Source: Gordius sp. MW1
Taxonomy: Eukaryota > Nematomorpha > Gordioida > Gordea > Gordiidae
Assembly: GCA_964036665.1 (NCBI GenBank)
Contig: OZ038531.1
Coordinates: 11,904,168 to 11,968,167 of the forward strand
Reading direction: 5' to 3'
Length of the DNA: 64,000 nucleotides
Shown: piece after piece, positions 1 through 11,612 of the stretch
Layout: the number at the start of each line of letters is the position of its first letter
Numbering within the stretch: position 1 is the first letter of the stretch
Program-made: the position numbers and the translations under genes
The notes under the pieces: generated by a model
The model's input: only the letters and a program-made list of their open reading frames with translations
Database searches by the model: none
Told to the model about the DNA's origin: nothing

Positions 1-1372
1 TTTTCGGAAGTCAATCGGGGATAATAGGATTCTCAAATTGGCTTACTTTTATATATTTTTTCATGCTCTTTCACATAGAATCGAAAAAAATAAATATTTT
101 TACCTCAAAATTTTTCACATATTTTTTTTGAACCGTATTCATCCGATGAAAATTATCGTTTTCCACGTGGTTTCTATCATCCCAAGTAAAAATTTATAAG
201 AATTTAAAAACTATTACTTTGAAATCATGATCGCATAGAGCAGTTTTCAAAAATTAAGCACTCACGTTGCGATACAACAAACTAATCGCAACAATCGTTG
301 TCTTTTGTCAAAATGATAGTTCTCGAAGCTTAAAACCTCTTTTCGGAAGTCAATCGAGGATAATAGGATTTTCAAATTGGCTTACTTTTATATATTTTTT
401 TATGCTCTTTCACATGGAATCGAAAAAAATAAATATTCTTGCCTCAAAATTTTTCACATATTTTTCTTTGAACCGTATTCATCCGATGAAAGTTGTCGTT
501 TTCAGACGTGTTTCTATGATCCCAAGTAAAAATTTATCAGAATTTAAAAACTATTACTTTGAAATCATGATCGCATAGAGCAGTTTTCAAAAATTAAGCA
601 CTCACGTTGCGATACAACAAACTAATCGCAACAATAAAACGTTGTCTTTTGTCAAAATGATAGTTCTCGCAGCTTAAAACCTCTTTTCGGAAGTCAATCG
701 AGGATAATAGGATTCTCAAATTGGCTTACTTTTATATATTTTGTCATGCTCTTTCACATAGAATCGATAAAAATAAATATTTTTGCCTCAAAATTTTTCA
801 CATATTTTTCTTTGAACCGTATTCATCCGATGAAAGTTGTCGTTTTCAGACGTGGTTTCTATGATCCCAAGTAAAATTTATCAGAATCTAAAAACTATTA
901 CTTTGAAATCATGATCGCATAGAGCAGTTTTCCAAAATTAAGCACTCACGTTGCGATACAACAAACTAATCGCAACAATAAAACGTTGTCTTTTGTCAAA
1001 ATGATAGTTCTCGCAGGTTAAAACCTCTTTTCGGAAGTCAATCGGGGATAATAGGATTCTCAAATTGGCTTACTTTTATATATTTTTTTATGCTCTTTCA
1101 CATAGAATCGAAAAAAATAAATATTTTTGCCTCAAAATTTTTGACATATTTTTCTTTGAACCGTATTCATCCGATGAAAGTTGTCGTTTTCAGACGTGGT
1201 TTCTATGATCCCAAGTAAAAATTTATCAGAATCTAAAAACTATTACTTTGAAATCATGATCGCATAAAGCAGTTTTCAAAAATTAAGCACTCACGTTGCG
1301 ATACAACAAACTAATCGCAACAATAAAACGTTGTCTTTTGTCAAAATGATAGTTCTCGCAGCTTAAAACCTC

Positions 1373-2714
1373 TTTTCGGAAGTCAATCGAGGATAATAGG
1401 ATTCTCGAATTGGCTTACTTTTATATATTTTTTCATGCTCTTAGAATCGAAAAAAATAAATATTTTTACCTCAAAATTTTTCACATATTTTTCTTTGAAC
1501 CGTATTCATCCGATGAAAGTTGTCGTTTTCCACGTGGTTTCTATGATCCCAAGTAAAAATGTATAAGAATTTAAAAACTATTACTTTGAAATCATGATCG
1601 CATAGAGCAGTTTTCAAAAATTAAGCACTCACGTTGCGATACAACAAACTAATCGCAACAATCGTTGTCTTTTGTCAAAATGATAGTTCTCGAAGCTTAA
1701 AACCTCTTTTCGGAAGTCAATCGAGGATAATAGGATTCTCAAATTGGCTTACTTTTATATATTTTTTTATGCTCTTTCACATAGAATCGAAAAAAATAAA
1801 TATTTTTGCCTCAAAATTTTTCACATATTTTTCTTTGAACCGTATTCATCCGATGAAAGTTGTCGTTTTCAGACGTGTTTCTATGATCCCAAGTAAAAAT
1901 TTATCAGAATTTAAAAACTATTACTTTGAAATCATGATCGCATAGAGCAGTTTTCAAAAATTAAGCACTCACGTTGCGATACAACAAACTAATCGCAACA
2001 ATAAAACGTTGTCTTTTGTCAAAATGATAGTTCTCGCAGCTTAAAACCTCTTTTCGGAAGTCAATCGAGGATAATAGGATTCTCAAATTGGCTTACTTTT
2101 ATATATTTTTTCATGCTCTTTCACATAGAGTCGAAAAAAATAAATATTTTTGCCTCAAAATTTTTCACATATTTTTCTTTGAACCGTATTCATCCGATGA
2201 AAGTTGTCGTTTTCCACGTGGTTTCTATCATCCCAAGTAAAAATTTATAAGAATTTAAAAACTATTACTTTGAAATCATGATCGCATAGAGCATTTCAAA
2301 AATTAAGCACTCACGTTGCGATACAACAAACTAATCGCAACAATCGTTGTCTTTTGTCAAAATGATAGTTCTCTTTTCGGAAGTCAATCGAGGCTAATAG
2401 GATTTTCAAATTGGCTTACTTTTATATATTTTTTTATGCTCCTTTACATGGAATCGAAAAAAATAAATATTCTTGCCTCAAAATTTTTCACATATTTTTC
2501 TTTGAACCGTATTCATCCGATGAAAGTTGTCGTTTTCAGACGTGGTTTCTATGATCCCAAGTAAAAATTTATCAGAATTTAAAAACTATTACTTTGAAAT
2601 CATGATCGCATAGAGGAGTTTTCAAAATTTAAGCACTCACGTTGCGATACAACAAACTAATCGCAACAATCGTTGTCTTTTGTCAAAATGATAGTTCTCG
2701 CAGCTTAAAACCTC
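1373..2714. repeat. Four-monomer segment, copy 1 (partner 6482-7844)
   Basis: Units at 1373, 1707, 2051 and 2374 match in order those at 6482, 6822, 7166 and 7501. The offset is 5115 bp at 1707 and 2051. Shared rare states are TTTCCACGTGG in the first and third units, GTATAAGAATT in the first, CTATCATCCC in the third, and GAGGCTAATAGGATTTTC in the fourth. Differences are small deletions here: TCACAT missing near 1441 and AGCTTAAAAC missing near 2373. The tail of the fourth unit (GAGGAGTTTTCAAAATTTAAG) instead resembles the unit at 8534, so it may be a further hybrid. Confidence 0.8.
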
Positions 2715-4426
2715 TTTTCGGAAGTCAATCGAGGATAATAGGATTCTCAAATTGGCTTACTTTTATATATTTTTTTATGCTCTTTCACATAGAATCGAAA
2801 AAAATAAATATTTTTACCTCAAAATTTTTCACATATTTTTCTTTGAACCGTATTCATCCGATGAAAGTTGTCGTTTTCAGACGTGGTTTTTAGATCCCAA
2901 GTAAAAATTTATCAGAATCTAAATACTATTACTTTGAAATCATGTTCGCATAGAGCAGTTTTTAAAAATTAAGCACTCACGTTGCGATACAACAAACTAA
3001 TCGCAACAATAAAACGTTGTCTTTTGTCAAAATGATAGTTCTCGCAGCTTAAAACCTCTTTTCGGAAGTCAATCGAGGATAATAGGATTCTCAAATTGGC
3101 TTACTTTTATATATTTTTTCATGCTCTTTCACATAGAATCGAAAAAAAGGAATATTTTTGCCTCAAAATTTTTCACATATTTTTCTTTGAACCGTATTCA
3201 TCCGATGAAAGTTGTCGTTTTCAGACGTGGTTTCTATGATCCCAAGTAAAAATTTATCAGAATCTAAAAACTATTACTTTGAAATCATGCATAGAGCAGT
3301 TTTCAAAAATTAAGCACTCACGTTGCGATATAACAAACTAATCGCAACAATAAAACGTTGTCTTTTGTCAAAATGATAGTTCTCGCAGCTTAAAACCTCT
3401 TTTCGGAAGTCAATCGAGGATAATAGGATTTTCAAATTGGCTTACTTTTATATATTTTTTTATGCTCTTTCACATAGAATCGAAAAAAATAAATATTTTT
3501 ACCTCAAAATTTTTCACATATTTTTCTTTGAACCGTATTCATCCGATGAAAGTTGTCGTTTTCAGACGTGGTTTTAGATCCCAAGTAAAAATTTATCAGA
3601 ATCTAAATACTATTACTTTGAAATCATGATCGCATAGAGCAGTTTTTAAAAATTAAGCACTCACGTTGCGATACAACAAACTAATCGCAACAATAAAACG
3701 TTGTCTTTTGTCAAAATGATAGTTCTCGCAGCTTAAAACCTCTTTTCGGAAGTCAATCGAGGATAATAGGATTCTCAAATTGGCTTACTTTTATATATTT
3801 TTTTATGCTCTTTCACATAGAATCGAAAAAAATAAATATTTTTACCTCAAAATTTTTCACATATTTTTCTTTGAACCGTATTCATCCGATGAAAGTTGTC
3901 GTTTTCAGACGTGGTTTTTAGATCCCAAGTAAAAATTTATCAGAATCTAAATACTATTACTTTGAAATCATGATCGCATAGAGCAGTTTTTAAAAATTAA
4001 GCACTCACGTTGCGATACAACAAACTAATCGCAACAATAAAACGTTGTCTTTTGTCAAAATGATAGTTCTCGCAGCTTAAAACCTCTTTTCGGAAGTCAA
4101 TCGAGGATAATAGGATTCTCAAATTAACTTACTTTTATATATTTTTTCATGCTCTTTCACATAGAATCGAAAAAAATAAATATTTTTACCTCAAAATTTT
4201 TCACATATTTTTCTTTGAACCGTATTCATCCGATGAAAGTTGTCGTTTTCAGACGTGGTTTCTATGATCCCAAGTAAAATTTATCAGAATCTAAAAACTA
4301 TTACTTTGAAATCATGCATAGAGCAGTTTTCAAAAATTAAGCACTCACGTTGCGATATAACAAACTAATCGCAACAATAAAACGTTGTCTTTTGTCAAAA
4401 TGATAGTTTTCGCAGCTTAAAACCTC
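2715..4426. repeat. Local dimer duplication 2715-3399 and 3743-4426
   Basis: Units at 2715 and 3743 share GTGGTTTTTAGATCCC and TCTAAATACTATT. The units that follow them, at 3059 and 4087, share CATGCATAG and the rare GCGATATAACAAAC. The offset is 1028 bp. The unit between (3400-3742) belongs to the same GTTTTAGATC subfamily, so three of five consecutive units are sister copies. This fits a duplication of two to three monomers by unequal exchange. Confidence 0.75.
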
Positions 4427-5795
4427 TTTTCGGAAGTCAATCGAGGATAATAGGATTCTCAAATTGGCTTACTTTTATATATTTTTTCATGCTTCTTTCA
4501 CATAGAATCGAAAAAAAGGAATATTTTTGCCTCAAAATTTTTCACATATTTTTCTTTGAACCGTATTCATCCGATGAAAGTTGTTGTTTTCAGACGTGGT
4601 TTCTATGATTACAAGTAAAAATTTATCAGAATCTAAAAACTATTACTTTGAAATCATGCATAGAGCAGTTTTCAAAAATTAAGCACTCACGTTGCGATAC
4701 AACAAACTAATCGCAACAATAAAACGTTGTCTTTTGTCAAAATGATAGTTCTCGCAGCTTAAAACCTCTTTTCGGAAGTCAGTCGAGGATAATAGGATTC
4801 TCAAATTGGCTTACTTTTATATATTTTTTTATGCTCTTTCACATAGAATCGAAAAAAATAAATATTTTTACCTCAAAATTTTTCACATATTTTTCTTTGA
4901 ACCGTATTCATCCGATGAAAGTTGTCGTTTTCAGACGTGGTTTCTATGATCCCAAGTAAAAATTTATCAGAATCTAAAAACTATTACTTTGAAATCATGA
5001 TCGCATAGAGCAGTTTTTAAAAATTAAGCACTCACGTTGCGATACAACAAACTAATCGCAACAATAAAACGTTGTCTTTTGTCAAAATGATAGTTCTCGC
5101 AGCTTAAAACCTCTTTTCGGAAGTCAATCGAGGATAATAGGATTCTCAAATTGGCTTACTTTTATATATTTTTTCATGCTCTTTCACATAGAATCGAAAA
5201 AAAGGAATATTTTTGCCTCAAAATTTTTCACATATTTTTCTTTGAACCGTATTCATCCGATGAAAGTTGTCGTTTTCAGACGTGGTTTCTATGATCCCAA
5301 GTAAAAATTTATAAGAATCTAAAAACTATTACTTTGAAATCATGCATAGAGCAGTTTTCAAAAATTAAGCACTCACGTTGCGATACAACAAACTAATCGC
5401 AACAATAAAACGTTGTCTTTTGTCAAAATGATAGTTCTCGCAGCTTAAAACCTCTTTTCGGAAGTCAATCGAGGATAATAGGATTCTCAAATTGGCTTAC
5501 TTTTATATATTTTTTTATGCTCTTTCACATAGAATCGAAAAAAATAAATATTTTTACCTTAAAATTTTTCACATATTTTTCTTTGAACCGTATTCATCCG
5601 ATGAAAGTTGTCGTTTTCAGACGTGGTTTCTATGATCCCAAGTAAAAATTTATCAGAATCTAAAAACTATTACTTTGAAATCATGAATAGAGCAGTTTTC
5701 AAAAATTAAGCACTCACGTTGCGATACAACAAACTAATCGCAACAATAAAACGTTGTCTTTTGTCAAAATGATAGTTCTCGCAGCTTAAAACCTC
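4427..5795. repeat. Four-monomer segment, copy 1 (partner 10586-12294)
   Basis: Units at 4427, 4769, 5114 and 5455 correspond to 10586, 11268, 11613 and 11954. Shared marks are GTTGTTGTTTTC in the first, GTCAGTCGAGG in the second, the type B body of the third, and ACCTTAAAATT plus CATGAATAGAG in the fourth. The offset is 6499 bp for the last three units. Confidence 0.8.
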
Positions 5796-6481
5796 TTTTC
5801 GGAAGTCAATCGAGGATAATAGGATTCTCAAATTGGCTTACTTTTATATATTTTTTCATGCTCTTTCACATAGAATCGAAAAAAAGGAATATTTTTGCCT
5901 CAAAATTTTTCACATATTTTTCTTTGAACCGTATTCATCCGATGAAAGTTGTCGTTTTCAGACGTGGTTTCTATGATCCCAAGTAAAAATTTATCAGAAT
6001 CTAAAAACTATTACTTTGAAATCATGCATAGAGCAGTTTTCAAAAATTAAGCACTCACGTTGCGATACAACAAACTAATCGCAACAATAAAACGTTGTCT
6101 TTTGTCAAAATGATAGTTCTCGCAGCTTAAAACCTCTTTTCGGAAGTCAATCGAGGATAGTAGGATTCTCAAATTGGCTTACTTTTATATATTTTTTTAT
6201 GCTCTTTCACATAGAATCGAAAAAAATAAATATTTTTACCTCAAAATTTTTCACATATTTTTCTTTGAACCGTATTCATCCGATGAAAGTTGTCGTTTTC
6301 AGACGTGGTTTCTATGATCCCAAGTAAAAATTTATCAGAATCTAAAAACTATTACTTTGAAATCATGATCGCATAGAGCAGTTTTCAAAAATTAAGCACT
6401 CACGTTGCGATACAACAAACTAATCGCAACAATAAAACGTTGTCTTTTGTCAAAATGATAGTTCTCGCAGCTTAAAACCTC

Positions 6482-7844
6482 TTTTCGGAAGTCAATCGGG
6501 GATAATAGGATTCTCAAATTGGCTTACTTTTATATATTTTTTCATGCTCTTTCACATAGAATCGAAAAAAATAAATATTTTTACCTCAAAATTTTTCACA
6601 TATTTTTCTTTGAACCGTATTCATCCGATGAAAGTTGTCGTTTTCCACGTGGTTTCTATGATCCCAAGTAAAAATGTATAAGAATTTAAAAACTATTACT
6701 TTGAAATCATGATCGCATAGAGCAGTTTTCAAAAATTAAGCACTCACGTTGCGATACAACAAACTAATCGCAACAATCGTTGTCTTTTGTCAAAATGATA
6801 GTTCTCGAAGCTTAAAACCTCTTTTCGGAAGTCAATCGAGGATAATAGGATTCTCAAATTGGCTTACTTTTATATATTTTTTTATGCTCTTTCACATAGA
6901 ATCGAAAAAAATAAATATTTTTGCCTCAAAATTTTTCACATATTTTTCTTTGAACCGTATTCATCCGATGAAAGTTGTCGTTTTCAGACGTGTTTCTATG
7001 ATCCCAAGTAAAAATTTATCAGAATTTAAAAACTATTACTTTGAAATCATGATCGCATAGAGCAGTTTTCAAAAATTAAGCACTCACGTTGCGATACAAC
7101 AAACTAATCGCAACAATAAAACGTTGTCTTTTGTCAAAATGATAGTTCTCGCAGCTTAAAACCTCTTTTCGGAAGTCAATCGAGGATAATAGGATTCTCA
7201 AATTGGCTTACTTTTATATATTTTTTCATGCTCTTTCACATAGAATCGAAAAAAATAAATATTTTTGCCTCAAAATTTTTCACATATTTTTCTTTGAACC
7301 GTATTCATCCGATGAAAGTTGTCGTTTTCCACGTGGTTTCTATCATCCCAAGTAAAAATTTATAAGAATTTAAAAACTATTACTTTGAAATCATGATCGC
7401 ATAGAGCAGTTTTCAAAAATTAAGCACTCACGTTGCGATACAACAAACTAATCGCAACAATCGTTTTGTCAAAATGATAGTTCTCGAAGCTTAAAACCTC
7501 TTTTCGGAAGTCAATCGAGGCTAATAGGATTTTCAAATTGGCTTACTTTTATATATTTTTTTATGCTCTTTCACATGGAATCGAAAAAAATAAATATTCT
7601 TGCCTCAAAATTTTTCACATATTTTTCTTTGAACCGTATTCATCCGATGAAAGTTGTCGTTTTCAGACGTGTTTCTATGATCCCAAGTAAAAATTTATCA
7701 GAATTTAAAAACTATTACTTTGAAATCATGATCGCATAGAGCAGTTTTCAAAAATTAAGCACTCACGTTGCGATACAACAAACTAATCGCAACAATAAAA
7801 CGTTGTCTTTTGTCAAAATGATAGTTCTCGCAGCTTAAAACCTC
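6482..7844. repeat. Four-monomer segment, copy 2 (partner 1373-2714)
   Basis: This is the second copy of the segment described at 1373. The second unit (6822-7165) appears identical to 1707-2050 at every diagnostic site I compared, and both give the same 103-residue open frame from the preceding unit's tail. The third unit differs by a short deletion (CAATCGTTTTGTC against CAATCGTTGTCTTTTGTC). Confidence 0.8.
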
Positions 7845-9562
7845 TTTTCGGAAGTCAATCGAGGATAATAGGATTCTCAAATTGGCTTACTTTTATATAT
7901 TTTGTCATGCTCTTTCACATAGAATCGATAAAAATAAATATTTTTGCCTCAAAATTTTTCACATATTTTTCTTTGAACCGTATTCATCCGATGAAAGTTG
8001 TCGTTTTCAGACGTGGTTTCTATGATATCAAGTAAAAATTGATCAGAATCTAAAAACTATTACTTTGAAATCCTGATCGCATAGAGCAGTTTTCAAAAAT
8101 TAAGCACTCACGTTGCGATACAACAAACTAATCGCAACAATAAAACGTTGTCTTTTGTCAAAATGATAGTTCTCGCAGCTTAAAACCTCTTTTCGGAAGT
8201 CAATCGAGGATAATAGGATTCTCAAATTGGCTTACTTTTATATATTTTTTCATGCTCTTTCACATAGAATCGAAAAAAAGGAATATTTTTGCCTCAGAAT
8301 TTTTCACATATTTTTCTTTGAACCGTATTCATCCGATGAAAGTTGTCGTTTTCAGACGTGGTTTCTATGATCCCAAGTAAAATTTATCAGAATCTAAAAA
8401 CTATTACTTTGAAATCATGATCGCATAGAGCAGTTTTCAAAAATTAAGCACTCACGTTGCGATACAACAAACTAATCGCAACAATAAAACGTTGTCTTTT
8501 GTCAAAATGATAGTTCTCGCAGCTTAAAACCTCTTTTCGGAAGTCAATCGGGGATAATAGGATTCTCAAATTGGCTTACTTTTATATATTTTTTTATGCT
8601 CTTTCACATAGAATCGAAGAAAATAAATATTTTACCTCAAAATTTTTCACATATTTTTCTTTGAACCGTATTCATCCGATGAAAGTTGTCGTTTTCAGAC
8701 GTGGTTTCTATGATCCCAAGTAAAAATTTATCAGAATTTAAAAACTATTACTTTGAAATCATGATCGCATAGAGGAGTTTTCAAAATTTAAGCACTCACG
8801 TTGCGATACAACAAACTAATCGCAACAATCGTTGTCTTTTGTCAAAATGATAGTTCTCGCAGCTTAAAACCTCTTTTCGGAAGTCAATCGAGGATAATAG
8901 GATTCTCAAATTGGCTTACTTTTATATATTTTGTCATGCTCTTTCACATAGAATCGATAAAAATAAATATTTTTGCCTCAAAATTTTTCACATATTTTTC
9001 TTTGAACCGTATTCATCCGATGAAAGTTGTCGTTTTCAGACGTGGTTTCTATGATATCAAGTAAAAATTGATCAGAATCTAAAAACTATTACTTTGAAAT
9101 CCTGATCGCATAGAGCAGTTTTCAAAAATTAAGCACTCACGTTGCGATACAACAAACTAATCGCAACAATAAAACGTTGTCTTTTGTCAAAATGATAGTT
9201 CTCGCAGCTTAAAACCTCTTTTCGGAAGTCAATCGAGGATAATAGGATTCTCAAATTGGCTTACTTTTATATATTTTTTCATGCTCTTTCACATAGAATC
9301 GAAAAAAAGGAATATTTTTGCCTCAGAATTTTTCACATATTTTTCTTTGAACCGTATTCATCCGATGAAAGTTGTCGTTTTCAGACGTGGTTTCTATGAT
9401 CCCAAGTAAAATTTATCAGAATCTAAAAACTATTACTTTGAAATCATGATCGCATAGAGCAGTTTTCAAAAATTAAGCACTCACGTTGCGATACAACAAA
9501 CTAATCGCAACAATAAAACGTTGTCTTTTGTCAAAATGATAGTTCTCGCAGCTTAAAACCTC
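7845..9562. repeat. Local duplication 7845-8533 and 8874-9562, offset 1029 bp
   Basis: Units at 7845 and 8874 share TTTTGTCATGC, a ClaI site (ATCGATAAA), GATATCAAG, AAAATTGATCAG and ATCCTGATC. The following units at 8190 and 9219 share the rare GCCTCAGAATT and GTAAAATTTATC. The unit between, 8534-8873, is distinct (ATCGAAGAAAAT, GAGGAGTTTTC). The state combinations are specific enough to show copying of a three-monomer block of 1029 bp. Confidence 0.85.
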
Positions 9563-11405
9563 TTTTCGGAAGTCAGTCGAGGATAATAGGATTCTCAAAT
9601 TGGCTTACTTTTATATATTTTTTTATGCTCTTTCACATAGAATCGAAAAAAAGGATTATTTTTGCCTCAAAATTTTTCACATATTTTTCTTTGAACCGTA
9701 TTCATCCGATGAAAGTTGTCGTTTTCAGACGTGGTTTCTATGATCCCAAGTAAAAATTTATCAGAATCTAAAAACTATTACTTTGAAATCATGCATAGAG
9801 CAGTTTTCAAAAATTAAGCACTCACGTTGCGATACAACAAACTAATCGCAACAATAAAACGTTGTCTTTTGTCAAAATGATAGTTCTCGCAGCTTAAAAC
9901 CTCTTTTCGGAAGTCAATCGAGGATAATAGGATTCTCAAATTGGCTTACTTTTATATATTTTTTCATGCTCTTTCACATAGAATCGAAAAAAAGGAATAT
10001 TTTTGCCTCAAAATTTTTCACATATTTTTCTTTGAACCGTATTCATCCGATGAAAGTTGTCGTTTTCAGACGTGGTTTCTATGATCCCAAGTAAAAATTT
10101 ATCAGAATCTAAAAACTATTACTTTGAAATCATGCATAGAGCAGTTTTCAAAAATTAAGCACTCACGTTGCGATACAACAAACTAATCGCAACAATAAAA
10201 CGTTGTCTTTTGTCAAAATGATAGTTCTCGCAGCTTAAAACCTCTTTTCGGAAGTCAATCGAGGATAATAGGATTCTCAAATTGGCTTACTTTTATATAT
10301 TTTTTCATGCTCTTTCACATAGAATCGAAAAAAAGGAATATTTTTGCCTCAAAAATTTTCACATATTTTTCTTTGAACCGTTTTCATCCGATGAAAGTTG
10401 TCGTTTTCAGACGTGGTTTCTATGATCCCAAGTAAAAATTTATCAGAATCTAAAAACTATTACTTTGAAATCATGCATAGAGCAGTTTTCAAAAATTAAG
10501 CACTCACGTTGCGATACAACAAACTAATCGCAACAATAAAACGTTGTCTTTTGTCAAAATGATAGTTCTCGCAGCTTAAAACCTCTTTTCGGAAGTCAAT
10601 CGAGGATAATAGGATTCTCAAATTGGCTTACTTTTATATATTTTTTCATGCTCTTTCACATAGAATCGAAAAAAAGGAATATTTTTGCCTCAAAATTTTT
10701 CACATATTTTTCTTTGAACCGTATTCATCCGATGAAAGTTGTTGTTTTCAGACGTGGTTTCTATGATTCCAAGTAAAAATTTATCAGAATCTAAAAACTA
10801 TTACTTTGAAATCATGCATAGAGCAGTTTTCAAAAATTAAGCACTCACGTTGCGATACAACAAACTAATCGCAACAATAAAACGTTGTCTTTTGTCAAAA
10901 TGATAGTTCTCGCAGCTTAAAACCTCTTTTCGGAAGTCAGTCGAGGATAATAGGATTCTCAAATTGGCTTACTTTTATATATTTTTTTATGCTCTTTCAC
11001 ATAGAATCGAAAAAAATAAATATTTTTACCTCAAAATTTTTCACATATTTTTCTTTGAACCGTATTCATCCGATGAAAGTTGTTGTTTTCAGACGTGGTT
11101 TCTATGATTCCAAGTAAAAATTTATCAGAATCTAAAAACTATTACTTTGAAATCATGCATAGAGCAGTTTTCAAAAATTAAGCACTCACGTTGCGATACA
11201 ACAAACTAATCGCAACAATAAAACGTTGTCTTTTGTCAAAATGATAGTTCTCGCAGCTTAAAACCTCTTTTCGGAAGTCAGTCGAGGATAATAGGATTCT
11301 CAAATTGGCTTACTTTTATATATTTTTTTATGCTCTTTCACATAGAATCGAAAAAAATAAATATTTTTACCTCAAAATTTTTCACATATTTTTCTTTGAA
11401 CCGTA

Positions 11406-11418
11406 TTCATCCGATGAA
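11406..11418. other. Interrupted palindrome TTCATCCGATGAA (reference copy)
   Basis: TTCATC and GATGAA are exact reverse complements around one central C, giving 6-bp arms. The element occurs at the same place, about 139-151 bases into the unit, in nearly all full-length monomers and in the 296-bp class, which lost DNA just upstream. Exceptions are few: ATTAATCCG near 41406 and 48580, ATTCAACCG in the units starting 52148, 54175 and 56545, CCGAAGAAA near 30322 and 33096, and CCGATGAGTTG in the units starting 14008, 16760, 19512 and 25701. The symmetry is seen directly. A role as a homodimer binding site is inference. Confidence 0.6.
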
Positions 11419-11492
11419 AGTTGTCGTTTTCAGACGTGGTTTCTATGATCCCAAGTAAAAATTTATCAGAATCTAAAAACTATTACTTTGAA

Positions 11493-11500
11493 ATCATGAT
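11493..11500. other. Palindrome ATCATGAT (reference copy)
   Basis: This perfect 8-bp palindrome contains the BspHI site TCATGA and is present in most 344-359-bp units. Variants replace it: ATCATGCATAG in the 341-bp class, ATCCTGATC or ATCCTTATC in the GATATC-bearing units, and ATCATCATAG in the units starting 16074, 18826, 23633 and 25015. It is therefore a useful subfamily marker and less constant than the stem-loop. Confidence 0.6.
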
Positions 11501-11534
11501 CGCATAGAGCAGTTTTTAAAAATTAAGCACTCAC

Positions 11535-11561
11535 GTTGCGATACAACAAACTAATCGCAAC
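11535..11561 (+). other. Stem-loop element, 8-bp inverted repeat (reference copy)
   Basis: GTTGCGAT at 11535-11542 and ATCGCAAC at 11554-11561 are perfect reverse complements around an 11-base loop. Units of the 351- and 359-bp classes have a 6-base insertion inside the loop (17 bases) and keep both arms. The commonest arm variants, ATCGCGAC (about 16 units) and GTCGCAAC (8 units), change A to G opposite T, so a plus-strand RNA would keep a G-U pair. A few units do break the arm, for example TTTGGGAT near 36683. A cruciform, RNA hairpin or protein-binding dyad is possible. No function is shown. Confidence 0.6.
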
Positions 11562-11566
11562 AATAA

Positions 11567-11586
11567 AACGTTGTCTTTTGTCAAAA
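11567..11586. other. Dyad cluster AACGTT plus TTTTGTCAAAA (reference copy)
   Basis: Just after the stem-loop come the 6-bp palindrome AACGTT and TTTTGTCAAAA, whose TTTTG and CAAAA arms flank one T. With the stem-loop they place three dyads within about 52 bases at the end of each unit. Several left-end units (starting 1, 1373, 2051, 2374, 6482 and 8534, among others) lack four A residues here, so CAATAAAACG reads CAATCG and AACGTT is lost. The cluster is therefore not universal. Confidence 0.5.
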
Positions 11587-11612
11587 TGATAGTTCTCGCA
11601 GCTTAAAACCTC

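Larger units (their letters stand above)
11268..11612 (+). repeat. Reference monomer, type A, 345 bp
   Basis: This copy is a coordinate reference for a full-length type A unit. Type A is recognised by three linked states: T before ATGCTC in the first third (TTTTTTTATGC), AATAAATATT after the A-tract, and A before CCTC (TTTTTACCTC). Landmarks in this copy are TATATAT at 11317-11323, AAATATTT at 11359-11366, AAAATTTT at 11374-11381, TTCATCCGATGAA at 11406-11418, ATCATGAT at 11493-11500, the GTTGCGAT / ATCGCAAC stem at 11535-11561, AACGTT at 11567-11572 and TTTTGTCAAAA at 11576-11586. Its private features are GTCAGTCGAGG at the start and TTTTTAAAAATT in the tail. Confidence 0.9.

Noticed and set aside
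1028-1062. CENP-B-box-like TTCGGAAGTCAATCGGGG
   Set aside because: The CENP-B core needs TTCG, four bases, A, two bases, then CGGG (seven bases between TTCG and CGGG). Here there are nine, the A is not in place, and only a few units have CGGGG at all.
267-9064. Repeated 82-103-codon open frames beginning M-R-Y-N-K (267, 1634, 2316, 2642, 6749, 8801)
   Set aside because: The start codon is TTG in TTGCGATACAAC, not ATG. The frame is open only in units that lack four A residues before CGTTGTC. It crosses from one monomer's tail into the next monomer, and ends differ with each indel. It is a chance frame through satellite DNA.
11305-11323. RNA polymerase III A-box (TGGCTTACTT) or TATA promoter (TATATAT)
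   Set aside because: The A-box match is partial, and no B-box (GGTTCGANNCC) lies downstream. TATATAT is expected by chance in DNA of about 31% G+C. I do not call a promoter.
11406-11440. Hammerhead ribozyme core suggested by CCGATGA
   Set aside because: Some satellites of this size encode hammerheads, so I looked. The core needs CTGANGA; here the second base is C, and I see no stem II followed by GAAA. The reverse strand (CGGATGA) also fails.
11268-11612. Origin of the monomer as a dimer of two ~172-bp halves
   Set aside because: TTTCACATA occurs twice about 45 bases apart, and GTTGTCGTTTT resembles GTTGTCTTTTG about 150 bases later, but no continuous similarity links the halves by eye.
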